DNA of 64,000 bases from CAZLFQ01 sp044229535 (GTDB lineage: Bacteria > Pseudomonadota > Alphaproteobacteria > Rickettsiales > Midichloriaceae). This document shows positions 56,595-64,000 of this stretch, piece by piece (position 1 is the first letter of the stretch; the number at the start of each line of letters is the position of its first letter). Below the pieces are notes generated by a model. The model had not been told where the DNA came from and did no database searches. It was given only the letters and a program-made list of their open reading frames with translations. The stretch covers positions 1,476,923 to 1,540,922 of the forward strand of contig JBGASU010000001.1 in NCBI GenBank assembly GCA_044229535.1, in the 5' to 3' direction. The position numbers and the translations under genes are program-made.

Positions 56595-58013
56595 ATGATC
56601 AAATACTCTACTTTTCTTTCTTTATACGACTATATCGTAATTCTGCTATCTGTTTTAATTACAGTCGGGATGTATAAATATACAAAATATCTGAAAGCTC
56701 AAGATACATCCGCAGCTGAATATTTGCTTCTAGGGCGTAGATTAACTTTGCCAATATTCGTAGCCACTTTAGTTTCAACTTGGTATGCAGGAGTTATAGG
56801 AGTTACTCAAATATCGTATGAAAAAGGAGTATATAATTTTATAACTCAAGGGGTGTTTTGGTATGTTGCGGCGATAATTTTTGCTTTATATTTTTTAAAT
56901 AAATCAATGGCATTAAATGTTTTATCGCTTCCAGATATAATAGCAAAAAACTTTGGGAAAAAATCTGCAAAGCTTTCAGCTCTATTGCTTTATATCAAAG
57001 TTTTGCCCATACCCTATGCAATGGCTTTGGGGATATTTATCAGCGGTTTTTCCCCAATAGACCTAAATATTGCAATTTTGATAGGAACACTTTTGGTAAC
57101 AATACATTGCATCAATTCAGGAATGAGAGGGGTTGTAGCGATAGATATATGTCAGTTTGTATTTATGTTCGTTGCTATTATAAGCTTGATTGTGGTGTCT
57201 TATAATGTCTTTGGTGGGTATGAGTACTTGATTGTATCCCTACCTGCAGACCACCTAAAAATTTCTTCTAATGAAAAAATCTCAACTTTTTTAATTTGGT
57301 TTTTTATTGCAATTAATACTACGTTACTGAGTCCAGTATTTTATCAGAAATGTTTTTCTGCTAAAAATATTAAGACTGCTAAGGTGGGGATTTTTATTTC
57401 AATTTGTTTTTGGGTTGTTTGTGATATTTCTACGACTTTAGGTGGTTTGTATGCTAAAGCTCATATGCCAAACTTGCCATCTAAAGATGCTTATATAATT
57501 TATGCATTAAATATTTTGCCAGATGGTATAAAAGGACTGTTTATTGGTGGTATGTTTTTTACAGTAATCTCCGCTCTAGATTCGTTTCTTTTTATAGCTG
57601 GTACAGTTTTATCATATGATTTTTTTAAAACAGATAGTCAGTTCACTCGTAAATTAACAATTATATTTAGCGCAATAATGACAGTGATATTATCCTTGTT
57701 TTTTGATGGTAAAATAGAAAAAGCATGGATGATTATGGAATCATTCTTTATTGCAGCTATGTTTTTCCCTTTAATTATAGGTTTTGTGAGGCCGCAGTTA
57801 TTATCAGATGGTGAATGCTTCTCAACAATAATAATTACAGTAATTGCCATATTGATATGGCAATTATGTGGAATGAGTCAAGTACTGGAGATATTTTATT
57901 TCGGCTTAATTGTAAGTGTTGCTTTGATAACTATAGTGTCAATCTTTAAACAGAAACATTTATGCACTATCATACCTATTAATGACATGATCAATAAAAT
58001 ATTGCGGGTTTAA
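56595..58013 (+). CDS. thiV: sodium/solute symporter, thiamine-precursor transporter candidate (ThiV-like)
   Basis: 472 residues, a 13-helix SSS-family carrier (LLLGRRLTLPIFVATLVSTW at the start, typical of the family). The TPP riboswitch directly upstream ties it to thiamine metabolism. SSS proteins under TPP riboswitches have been proposed as HMP (thiamine pyrimidine) transporters, ThiV, for example in SAR11. It is a different branch from the kinase-fused SSS at 40 kb. Its 3' end overlaps the carboxypeptidase gene by 54 bases, convergently. Substrate is an inference. Confidence 0.85.
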   Translation: MIKYSTFLSLYDYIVILLSVLITVGMYKYTKYLKAQDTSAAEYLLLGRRLTLPIFVATLVSTWYAGVIGVTQISYEKGVYNFITQGVFWYVAAIIFALYFLNKSMALNVLSLPDIIAKNFGKKSAKLSALLLYIKVLPIPYAMALGIFISGFSPIDLNIAILIGTLLVTIHCINSGMRGVVAIDICQFVFMFVAIISLIVVSYNVFGGYEYLIVSLPADHLKISSNEKISTFLIWFFIAINTTLLSPVFYQKCFSAKNIKTAKVGIFISICFWVVCDISTTLGGLYAKAHMPNLPSKDAYIIYALNILPDGIKGLFIGGMFFTVISALDSFLFIAGTVLSYDFFKTDSQFTRKLTIIFSAIMTVILSLFFDGKIEKAWMIMESFFIAAMFFPLIIGFVRPQLLSDGECFSTIIITVIAILIWQLCGMSQVLEIFYFGLIVSVALITIVSIFKQKHLCTIIPINDMINKILRV

Positions 58014-59438
58014 ATATTCGCCAGTAGCTTCATGCAACAACTCATTCGCCAAGTATAAAGAGCCTTTGCTATGAATATTTTCTTTTAACCAACCAAATAT
58101 TGGAGTGAAATTACCAGATAAAATTAAACTAGGTGTTTCAGGAATGTCTTGTTTTATTTTTGCCATAAGTTGTGCTGCAGTTAGCGCGCCTAAAGTATAA
58201 GTTGGAAAATAACCAATCGCGCCAGAAAACCAATGGATATCTTGCATACAACCTTTTGCATCGGAATCAGGAATAATACCAAAATAATTCTGCATATAGC
58301 CATTCCAAATTTCTGGTAATTTTTCTATATCTAGATCATCTTCAATTATGGCTTTTTCAATTTTATATCTCATTATTACGTGAAGAGGGTAGGTAACTTC
58401 ATCAGCTTCAACGCGGATTAATGAAGGTTTTACGTGCTGTGCATATTTTAATAATTTTTCGTAGGTCCATTGGCTTTTATCTAACGCAAAATACTGGTGT
58501 AATTTTGGTAATAATAAGCTAATGAATTCTTTGCTTTTACAAATCTGTTTTTCTACGAACAATGATTGGCTTTCGTGGCTAGACATTCCAATGGCTTGTC
58601 CCACAGGTTGGTGTCGCCATTCTGCTGGTAGGTTAGCTTCATATAGAGCATGTCCTGTTTCATGAACTATTCCATAGAATGCTTGTAGGAAGTCTTTTTC
58701 ATCGTATCTTGTAGTGATTCTAATATCATCGGGCGTACCACCGCAAAAGGGATGAGCGCTTTCATCTAATCTGCCTTTAGAAAAATCAAAGCCGAATTGT
58801 CCCATAAAATATAGGCCCAGTTCTTTTTGCAGGTTAGTTGGGAAATGTCCCTCTAAATTAGGTTGCTCAGAACTGATTTTTTTTATAAAGGTTGGTAAAA
58901 ATTCTTCTAGTTGAGCAAAGATTTTATCTATGTTGGCAGATTTGCGCTCTGGATCGTACATGTCTAATAAAGCATCATACTTGCTGACGTTGAAATGTTT
59001 GGATTTAATTTCGGCAAGTTGCTTTGTAAGTTCTACTACTTTTTTAAATGATGGTAATAGAGATTTATAATCATTTTCTTTTTTATAGCGTCTCCATAGC
59101 ATTTCGCAGTCGTTCGAAGCTTTGGTTAATGCGGCTACAAGGTCTTCTGGTATACACTTGTTATGCGCAATTTCATGCTCCATAAGCTTTAAATTGGCTT
59201 TTTGCCAGTTATTTAGGTAGGCAGTCTCTTTTAAAGCGCCGTTCAGTAAGCTTGATGTTTCAGCGGAGACCAGTTTTTGATGGGCGAGCCTACTTAGCAC
59301 AGCAAGTTGATCGCCACGGCTTTCTGACGAGCCTTCAGGCATCATTGTATTGGCATCCCAGCCCAGTATTGCTGCGGATTGTCTAATTAAGTCTATGTCT
59401 TTAAAAGCGGCCTCTAGAGCATTATAGTTTGGGGTCAT
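57960..59438 (-). CDS. metallocarboxypeptidase, M32 (Taq) family
   Basis: 492 residues, typical M32 length. Zinc site HETGHALYEANLP (HExxH) and SSHESQSLFVEKQ (third ligand Glu) are present. GWDANTMMPEGSSESRGDQL is the family N-terminal signature. It trims C-terminal residues from peptides, so it is likely to take part in peptide nutrition or turnover. It is convergent with thiV. Confidence 0.95.
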   Translation of the reverse strand: MTPNYNALEAAFKDIDLIRQSAAILGWDANTMMPEGSSESRGDQLAVLSRLAHQKLVSAETSSLLNGALKETAYLNNWQKANLKLMEHEIAHNKCIPEDLVAALTKASNDCEMLWRRYKKENDYKSLLPSFKKVVELTKQLAEIKSKHFNVSKYDALLDMYDPERKSANIDKIFAQLEEFLPTFIKKISSEQPNLEGHFPTNLQKELGLYFMGQFGFDFSKGRLDESAHPFCGGTPDDIRITTRYDEKDFLQAFYGIVHETGHALYEANLPAEWRHQPVGQAIGMSSHESQSLFVEKQICKSKEFISLLLPKLHQYFALDKSQWTYEKLLKYAQHVKPSLIRVEADEVTYPLHVIMRYKIEKAIIEDDLDIEKLPEIWNGYMQNYFGIIPDSDAKGCMQDIHWFSGAIGYFPTYTLGALTAAQLMAKIKQDIPETPSLILSGNFTPIFGWLKENIHSKGSLYLANELLHEATGEYLNPQYFIDHVINRYDSA

Positions 59439-59564
59439 ATGTAATCTTAGAAAAATTTTAAAAAAAGTAGTTCTGTTAACCAGTTATTAGGAATTATAGG
59501 ATCATAATGTACATTAGACTTGCAAAGTTAGGCAAGTTGTATTTATCATTAAAGATGTATGGTA

Positions 59565-59578
59565 TTGATAATTATCAA
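59565..59578. promoter_or_regulatory. 14-bp perfect palindrome upstream of the pilin gene
   Basis: TTGATAATTATCAA is a perfect dyad, 11 bases before the pilin ATG. It resembles the AT-rich dyads bound by Fur-like or MarR-like repressors but cannot be assigned. AT richness makes chance palindromes likely. Confidence 0.3.
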
Positions 59579-59589
59579 ATTTAATTAAT

Positions 59590-60432
59590 ATGGTAACTAA
59601 CATGACAAAACAAAATAAAAGGATAGCAGAAGCGGGCTTTACGCTAGTGGAGCTATCAATAGTGATAGTAATAATTGGCTTCTTAGTTGCGGGTATCGCA
59701 GCTGGTTCTAATTTAGTAAAACAAGCTCAAATTAGATCTGTTATATCTGATATGCAGGCATTTCAAACGGGTTATAATGGATTTATAGGAAGATTTAATG
59801 CAGTTCCTGGTGATTTTGCTTCGGCATCTTCATATTGGACTACTGTTGCTACAGCTGCATCATGCGCAACAACTGCTGCCACAGATTGCGATGGTGATGG
59901 TGATGGTATAATAGAGCCAGGCACATCTCTTGCTGCAGATGAAGTTGCTCCAGCTTGGAAACAAATGCAATTAGCAGGTTTTGTAGGCGCTGGTATAGTA
60001 ATTCTTCCAGCTGCTATTGCTGCTATGGCCGCTGGTTCAAATGCTCCTAACAGTAAAATTACAGGTGCAGGTTACTTTATGGCAGGTACAAACGATTTGA
60101 CTAGAGGTTCTGCTGCCACAGCAATAGGCTTCGGCGCTTCTTCTACAAATTATGTTTATATAGGTAGAGCAACGTCTACTGCCAACGTTTCGAATTTAGT
60201 AGATGGTGCTTTAAGACCAGAGGAAGCATTTAACATAGATGCTAAACTAGATGATGGTGTTGCGAGTGGTTCAAACTTTTTAGGATTTAATACAGGTATT
60301 GTTAGATCTGTAAAAGGTAGTTCAAATACAACATTAACTTGTTTGCTAGGCAACGATGCTCCAGCTACAGCTACTTCTTATGCAGTGGCATTGACTGGCA
60401 CATCTTGTATGCTAGGTGTAGCACTTAACTAA
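59590..60432 (+). CDS. type IV pilin-like protein (prepilin), copy 1
   Basis: 280 residues. Type III (prepilin) signal: a short basic leader, then AGFTLVELSIVIVIIGFL with the conserved Glu at position 5 of the mature protein, cleaved by a prepilin peptidase after Gly. The extended N-terminal helix leads to a globular domain rich in Ala, Gly and Thr, with a DCDGDGDG segment like a calcium-binding loop and three or four Cys. It is probably a pilin or pseudopilin. A second ATG is at 59602. The gene is followed by a strong terminator. A nearly identical second copy lies inverted at the right edge of the window. Confidence 0.88.
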   Translation: MVTNMTKQNKRIAEAGFTLVELSIVIVIIGFLVAGIAAGSNLVKQAQIRSVISDMQAFQTGYNGFIGRFNAVPGDFASASSYWTTVATAASCATTAATDCDGDGDGIIEPGTSLAADEVAPAWKQMQLAGFVGAGIVILPAAIAAMAAGSNAPNSKITGAGYFMAGTNDLTRGSAATAIGFGASSTNYVYIGRATSTANVSNLVDGALRPEEAFNIDAKLDDGVASGSNFLGFNTGIVRSVKGSSNTTLTCLLGNDAPATATSYAVALTGTSCMLGVALN

Positions 60433-60454
60433 TAAGTAGTTATTTCTAAACTTA

Positions 60455-60489
60455 AGAAAAGCTGGGGTTATTCCCCAGCTTTTCTTTTT
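60455..60489. terminator. terminator of pilin copy 1, inside the 3' end of the GS-like gene
   Basis: Perfect 13-bp arms AGAAAAGCTGGGG / CCCCAGCTTTTCT (60455-60467 and 60473-60485) with loop TTATT and a following T-run. The stop codon of the minus-strand GS-like gene lies in the loop (60468-60470), so one DNA arm codes for the last residues (KAGE) of that protein. Confidence 0.9.
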
Positions 60490-61340
60490 GCGCCTAATAA
60501 AAGCATATCTTTGATGTTACTATTCGCCTCAAACTGTGTTCTGGCCGTTTCTGTGTTGTTTGGTAATATAGGCAAATTGTACTTCTCATCAAACGCATTG
60601 CCAAAAATTCTGTCTGGAGGCGTGATTTTCTTATTTAAACCCTCAAGTACGCCAAATAGCAATATGCAAATAGCTACATAAGGGTTGGCGTTAGCGGGTG
60701 GTAGTCTGAACTCAATTCTTCTGAATTTAGGTTCACTATCTGGAATTCTAATAATTGTAGAGCGATTGTTGCCACCCCATGATATATGTGTTGGTGCTAA
60801 GAAATCCTTTTCCTGAAAGCGTTTAAAATCATTATCATTACTGCATAATAAAAATACTGATCCTTCAGTAACACTCAATATTCCACCAATAGAATGCTGT
60901 AAGGTTTCATTGTCGTCATAGTTACCATTGGCGAATGCATTTATACCTAGTTTATTATGTAAGGAGATGTGGAAGTGCAGGCCAGATCCATAATCATTAT
61001 CAAACGGTTTTGCATCAAAAACCGCCTTAATTCCATGCTGCCTTGCTGAAACGGTTATGTGTGATTTTATTTCTGTTATTTCATCACCAAGTCCTACCAA
61101 ATCACTCGTATATTCTAGCACTGATTCAAATTGATGCCATCCTCTTTCTTTATCAACTCTTAAACACTTGCTAGCAATCTTCTCTAAGACTTGTTCTTCA
61201 TCCTCATTCTGATGAATGAGATAGAATTCCAATTCAGCACCAATTTTTGCTTTTAGACCGTACAAAGAAAAGAGCTCATTCTGCAAATGAGAAATGAGCT
61301 CTTTAAAATTTACATCTGAAATTTCGCTAAGCGATTTCAT
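60468..61340 (-). CDS. short glutamine synthetase-like protein
   Basis: 290 residues against 440-470 for normal glutamine synthetase. It keeps catalytic-domain landmarks: GAELEFYLI (metal-binding Glu), YGSGLHFHISLH (the GxHxHxS region), WGGNNRSTIIRIP and FRRIEFRLPPANANPY. It has no N-terminal beta-grasp domain and a shortened C-terminus. It could be a divergent gamma-glutamyl ligase acting on another substrate, or a degraded GS. The start overlaps trxA by 14 bases. The 3' end is fused to the neighbouring terminator sequence. Confidence 0.75.
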   Translation of the reverse strand: MKSLSEISDVNFKELISHLQNELFSLYGLKAKIGAELEFYLIHQNEDEEQVLEKIASKCLRVDKERGWHQFESVLEYTSDLVGLGDEITEIKSHITVSARQHGIKAVFDAKPFDNDYGSGLHFHISLHNKLGINAFANGNYDDNETLQHSIGGILSVTEGSVFLLCSNDNDFKRFQEKDFLAPTHISWGGNNRSTIIRIPDSEPKFRRIEFRLPPANANPYVAICILLFGVLEGLNKKITPPDRIFGNAFDEKYNLPILPNNTETARTQFEANSNIKDMLLLGAKRKAGE

Positions 61341-61647
61341 CGTTTACCCAGTCAACCAAAGCTTTCTTAGGGATTGATCCTACTTTTGTAGAAATTAGCT
61401 TGCCGTCCTGTAAAATGATCATGGTTGGAATGCCTCTAACGCCGAATTGAGATGGTGTTTCAGGATTTTCATCTACATTCATTTTGCAAACTTTAATTTT
61501 ACCAGCCATTTCTCCTGCTAATTCTTCAACTAATGGCCCCAACTGTCTGCATGGTCCACACCATTCAGCCCAGAAATCCACTAGTACAAAACCTGTTGAT
61601 GTTTCAGATGAGAAATTCTGATCTGTTATTGCTTTAGCTGCACCCAT
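61327..61647 (-). CDS. trxA: thioredoxin
   Basis: 106 residues. Active site FWAEWCGPCRQLGP and cis-proline in RGIPTMIILQDG. The ATG at 61647 has GGAG about 7 bases upstream; the longer frame uses a TTG (61659). Coupled to the GS-like gene by a 14-base overlap. Confidence 0.96.
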   Translation of the reverse strand: MGAAKAITDQNFSSETSTGFVLVDFWAEWCGPCRQLGPLVEELAGEMAGKIKVCKMNVDENPETPSQFGVRGIPTMIILQDGKLISTKVGSIPKKALVDWVNDEIA

Positions 61648-61734
61648 ATAATTCTCCAAAATTCTTTTGATCTAATCTATTTTAATTGAAAAGTAGTGTC
61701 AATTGATTAGTTATATAGCTCTAATATGAATAAT

Positions 61735-61763
61735 AAAAAGGCGCTGGTTAAAGCGCCTTTTTA
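61735..61763. terminator. terminator after the ankyrin gene
   Basis: AAAAAGGCGCT / AGCGCCTTTTT with loop GGTTAA. It ends transcription of the minus-strand ankyrin gene (stop at 61771) before trxA and is symmetric enough to work on both strands. Confidence 0.85.
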
Positions 61764-61770
61764 AAAGTTA

Positions 61771-62718
61771 TTACAGATCAACATGATGATCTGTTGTAGT
61801 TGAATGCAATACATTTTCATGTTGCATTTCTATAACTGCAGCGATCACTTTTTTACAAACATCCGAATTAGCAATAGGTGCTTTTATGCAATTAACTTCA
61901 CCATATTTTTTTACATCAAAATCTTTAGCTAAATGTGGTAATGCTAAGTAAGCTGTTGTAACTACTTCCTTATCAATTGCACCATTAGGTAAAGCAGCTT
62001 TGTTAATAATGTTATTAAATTGGAAAACATCCATTGAAGCTTTTGAAGTTGGCAAAACTGCATTTAAACCAGCCCAACAGTTATTATTTATCCCACTACT
62101 AAATGTAGTAACATCGCCACCTGCTTTTGCAAGTTTAGCAGGTATAGATGCGTCAAGCTTATTACAATTAATGAAATATTGATCCAATGGTGTAACTTTC
62201 GTGATGTTTTTTAGATTTACATTTGCTCCGTTTTTAATTAGAACGTCTAGGCTGTTTAATCTATTTCCCATCACTGCAAAATGCACTGGTGAGTTGAAAT
62301 GAGGATTATACATTTTGAATGTAGATGTATACTCGTTAGTTTGGTTTTTTGTATAGTCGCTTTGATCATTTAGGAGTGACGGGCGCTTATCTATAAAAAG
62401 TTTAACTAATTCAGGTTCATCGGCATTCATTATTAATTGGCCGAGTACATTGACTCTATTGTTAACGATATCCAGCATTTGCGGTGCTGCTTCGACAATG
62501 GTTTTGATGTACTCTTTCCATTCTCCACGCAATTCAGCTTTCATGGTCATCATTCCCTGAATTGTTCCGTAAAGTGGGTTGGTTAGACAGTGTTTTAATT
62601 TAGGGTCGCATAAATCTTTAAATGTGAAATTTGATGCAGTCATTTGGGCTTTTGCACCAGCTAGATTTCCTGTTTTTAGAAAATCATAGTATTTAAGATG
62701 CTCTTTGATTAGTGACAT
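61771..62718 (-). CDS. ankyrin-repeat protein
   Basis: About 315 residues. Ankyrin-like units are clear around residues 160-215 (FNSPVHFAVMGNRLNSLDVL, KNGANVNLKNITKVTPLDQY); others are weak. The N-terminal 100 residues are helical. The C-terminal part has a Cys pair (VNCIKAPIANSDVCKK) and ends TTTDHHVDL. AAGGAGG before the ATG at 62718 fixes the start; the longer frame to 62778 lacks this. Effector-like, unproven. Confidence 0.8.
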   Translation of the reverse strand: MSLIKEHLKYYDFLKTGNLAGAKAQMTASNFTFKDLCDPKLKHCLTNPLYGTIQGMMTMKAELRGEWKEYIKTIVEAAPQMLDIVNNRVNVLGQLIMNADEPELVKLFIDKRPSLLNDQSDYTKNQTNEYTSTFKMYNPHFNSPVHFAVMGNRLNSLDVLIKNGANVNLKNITKVTPLDQYFINCNKLDASIPAKLAKAGGDVTTFSSGINNNCWAGLNAVLPTSKASMDVFQFNNIINKAALPNGAIDKEVVTTAYLALPHLAKDFDVKKYGEVNCIKAPIANSDVCKKVIAAVIEMQHENVLHSTTTDHHVDL

Positions 62719-62809
62719 ATTTTCCTCCTTGGAAAAAAGTTGCACACCAACACTAGGCTCAAAAAAAAATTGGGTCAATACTCAGAAATATAGAAAAAAT
62801 TCTAAAGTT

Positions 62810-63658
62810 TTAAAGTGTTTTTCCTTCAGGTTTTTCCTGCTTTTTTGCTAAAGATACAAATGGTTGATTATCTGTTGCATGGTATGAAATTCTCTCTAGA
62901 GAGTCAACTACGATACTAAAAGCACACTTAGGAATAAATGTATAAGATGAAAAAAATAACTTAGGTATAACCATATAAGTGGAGTGAGTAATGCCACCCA
63001 TTATTAGAGGGTTTATATCACCGCTTTGAAAAGGGTTTTTACCGCTAAAAAATTCATTGGATAAATTTCTTAAAAAGCCTGCGAGTGATTGCTCTAATAC
63101 ATTATGCCAAGATGTAAATTTTAATGGGGAGAACGTAAACTTTATTAATTGTACCAAGAAATATTTAAAGCAATCTATAGTATGTCTTCCTGCTGGAATG
63201 GGTGCGTCTTGTTTATCGGTTGCTGGGTTTAGGTTGTTTACCAACGAGCTTGAAAAATCTTTTATAAGCTGTCCAATTACACCATAAGCAAGAGCTTGAG
63301 AGAATTTTATACCTAGTTCAAAAGATGTTAAATAAGGAGAAATACCAGATGATAAGAAGGTTGTAACGGCAACGTTTACTGGAACGTCGCAAGTTTTAAC
63401 TAAGATATGTTCGTATCTACTATGGCCAAAATAGTTGTTACTTAGATGGCGCATTAGTAATTTTGTGCCTAAGTTCCAAGCGGCCACACCAGCTAATGAT
63501 GCTGGTGATGAGCTGCACTGATAAATTGTTGCAATAGTAGCCGCACCTAAAGCTAGTAGCTCAAATTTTTTTGAAGTTGGAGTTTGATTATATAAGTCAG
63601 TTAAAGGGTTTATTACGCTTTGTAAACTAGATATGTCTGGGTAAAATTTATGCATCAT
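62810..63658 (-). CDS. hypothetical membrane-associated protein
   Basis: 282 residues with several moderately hydrophobic helices (ALGAATIATIYQC, GVAAWNLGTKLL, VPVNVAVTTFLSSG) and a polar C-terminus. The gene is preceded by two in-frame ATGs (63658, 63655). Not recognised. It lies between the ankyrin gene and the second pilin copy. Confidence 0.6.
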   Translation of the reverse strand: MMHKFYPDISSLQSVINPLTDLYNQTPTSKKFELLALGAATIATIYQCSSSPASLAGVAAWNLGTKLLMRHLSNNYFGHSRYEHILVKTCDVPVNVAVTTFLSSGISPYLTSFELGIKFSQALAYGVIGQLIKDFSSSLVNNLNPATDKQDAPIPAGRHTIDCFKYFLVQLIKFTFSPLKFTSWHNVLEQSLAGFLRNLSNEFFSGKNPFQSGDINPLIMGGITHSTYMVIPKLFFSSYTFIPKCAFSIVVDSLERISYHATDNQPFVSLAKKQEKPEGKTL

Positions 63659-63749
63659 ACATATATCTCTTTTTTATGGGGATGGTAGCACCGAGAAGTG
63701 AATATACAACAATAATAATATTACATTTTTATTAAAATGTTCTCTAAAA

Positions 63750-63780
63750 AGAAAAGCTGGGGAATAACCCCAGCTTTTCT
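63750..63780. terminator. terminator of pilin copy 2 (duplicate of the 60455 hairpin)
   Basis: Identical 13-bp arms to the terminator at 60455-60485, in inverted orientation, loop AATAA. The identity ends shortly outside the stem, which marks one edge of the duplicated segment. Confidence 0.9.
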
Positions 63781-63802
63781 AAATCTTAGAAATAGCTACT
63801 TA

Positions 63803-64000
63803 TTAATTAAGTGCTACACCTAGCATACAAGATGTGCCAGTCAATGCCACTGCATAAGAGGTAGCTGTAGCTGGAGCATCGTTGCCTAGCAAACAAGTTA
63901 ATGTTGTATTTGAACTACCTTTTACAGATCTAACAATACCTGTATTAAATCCTAAAAAGTTTGAACCACTCGCAACACCATCATCTAGTTTAGCATCTAT
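63803..64000 (-). CDS. type IV pilin-like protein copy 2, 5' part beyond the window
   Basis: The last 65 codons and stop of a second pilin gene. They are identical in protein to copy 1 over that length. Only two synonymous base differences are seen in the 198 visible bases (ACT/ACC for Thr, AAC/AAT for Asn). The N-terminus is not in the window. The gene is inverted relative to copy 1. Confidence 0.9.
   Translation of the reverse strand: MDAKLDDGVASGSNFLGFNTGIVRSVKGSSNTTLTCLLGNDAPATATSYAVALTGTSCMLGVALN

Overview
The window is AT-rich, gene-dense bacterial DNA that looks like the chromosome of a flagellated member of the Rickettsiales (Alphaproteobacteria). Supporting signs are: a 23S-5S rRNA unit with no 16S or tRNA genes attached; mitofilin-like and HemY-like genes side by side; a DksA that lacks most zinc-ligand cysteines; DivK and PleD; two tandem ProP-like metabolite:H+ symporters; four ankyrin-repeat proteins; a Sel1-repeat protein; and a dispersed family of palindromic repeats. 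The tRNA-His keeps the ordinary G-1:C73 pair. Flagellin, FliQ, a c-di-GMP cyclase and type IV pilin-like proteins argue against a strongly reduced Rickettsia or Wolbachia type genome. The placement is inferred from gene content, not from a tree.

Layout. 1-9 kb: tatA, a DAACS symporter, the truB-rpsO-pnp group, and two adjacent MFS paralogs followed by a 450-bp hairpin-rich gap. 9.4-22 kb: glmS, a phasin-like gene, then a long minus-strand run topA, gamma-carbonic anhydrase, nuoJKLMN and a Sel1 gene. 22-33 kb: xerD, an ankyrin gene, a DsbA-like oxidoreductase, mitofilin-hemY, PAP2 phosphatase, and the tesA / ybbA-ybbP divergon. 33-36 kb: ftsB, secG-pyrG, dksA. 36-40 kb: flagellar island with fliQ, flagellin, and a second protein made of two flagellin cores in tandem. 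40-45 kb: a sodium/solute symporter fused to a histidine kinase, a cysteine-rich lipoprotein, two tandem unknown paralogs, gshB. 45.2-48.7 kb: promoter, processing stem, 23S, 5S, terminator and a second palindromic repeat. 48.8-59.5 kb: ankyrin genes, an isolated nuoH, divK-pleD, a TPP riboswitch controlling an SSS transporter (ThiV-like), and an M32 carboxypeptidase. 59.5-64 kb: a pilin gene, a short glutamine synthetase-like protein, thioredoxin, an ankyrin gene, an unknown protein, and a second, inverted, nearly identical pilin gene cut by the window end.

How it fits together. Core functions are respiration (complex I), translation and RNA turnover, topology, disulfide chemistry, and glutathione and CTP synthesis. 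Host-facing or lifestyle functions are ankyrin and Sel1 proteins, imported metabolites (DAACS, MHS, SSS families), motility and surface appendages, and signalling by DivK/PleD and the transporter-kinase. The strongest unusual items are the double-core flagellin-like protein, the TPP riboswitch whose aptamer 3' strand is also the transporter's ribosome binding site, a structured repeat family with apparent compensatory changes, the inverted pilin duplication, and a lipoprotein with two copies of a CX3C-X6-CX3C module.
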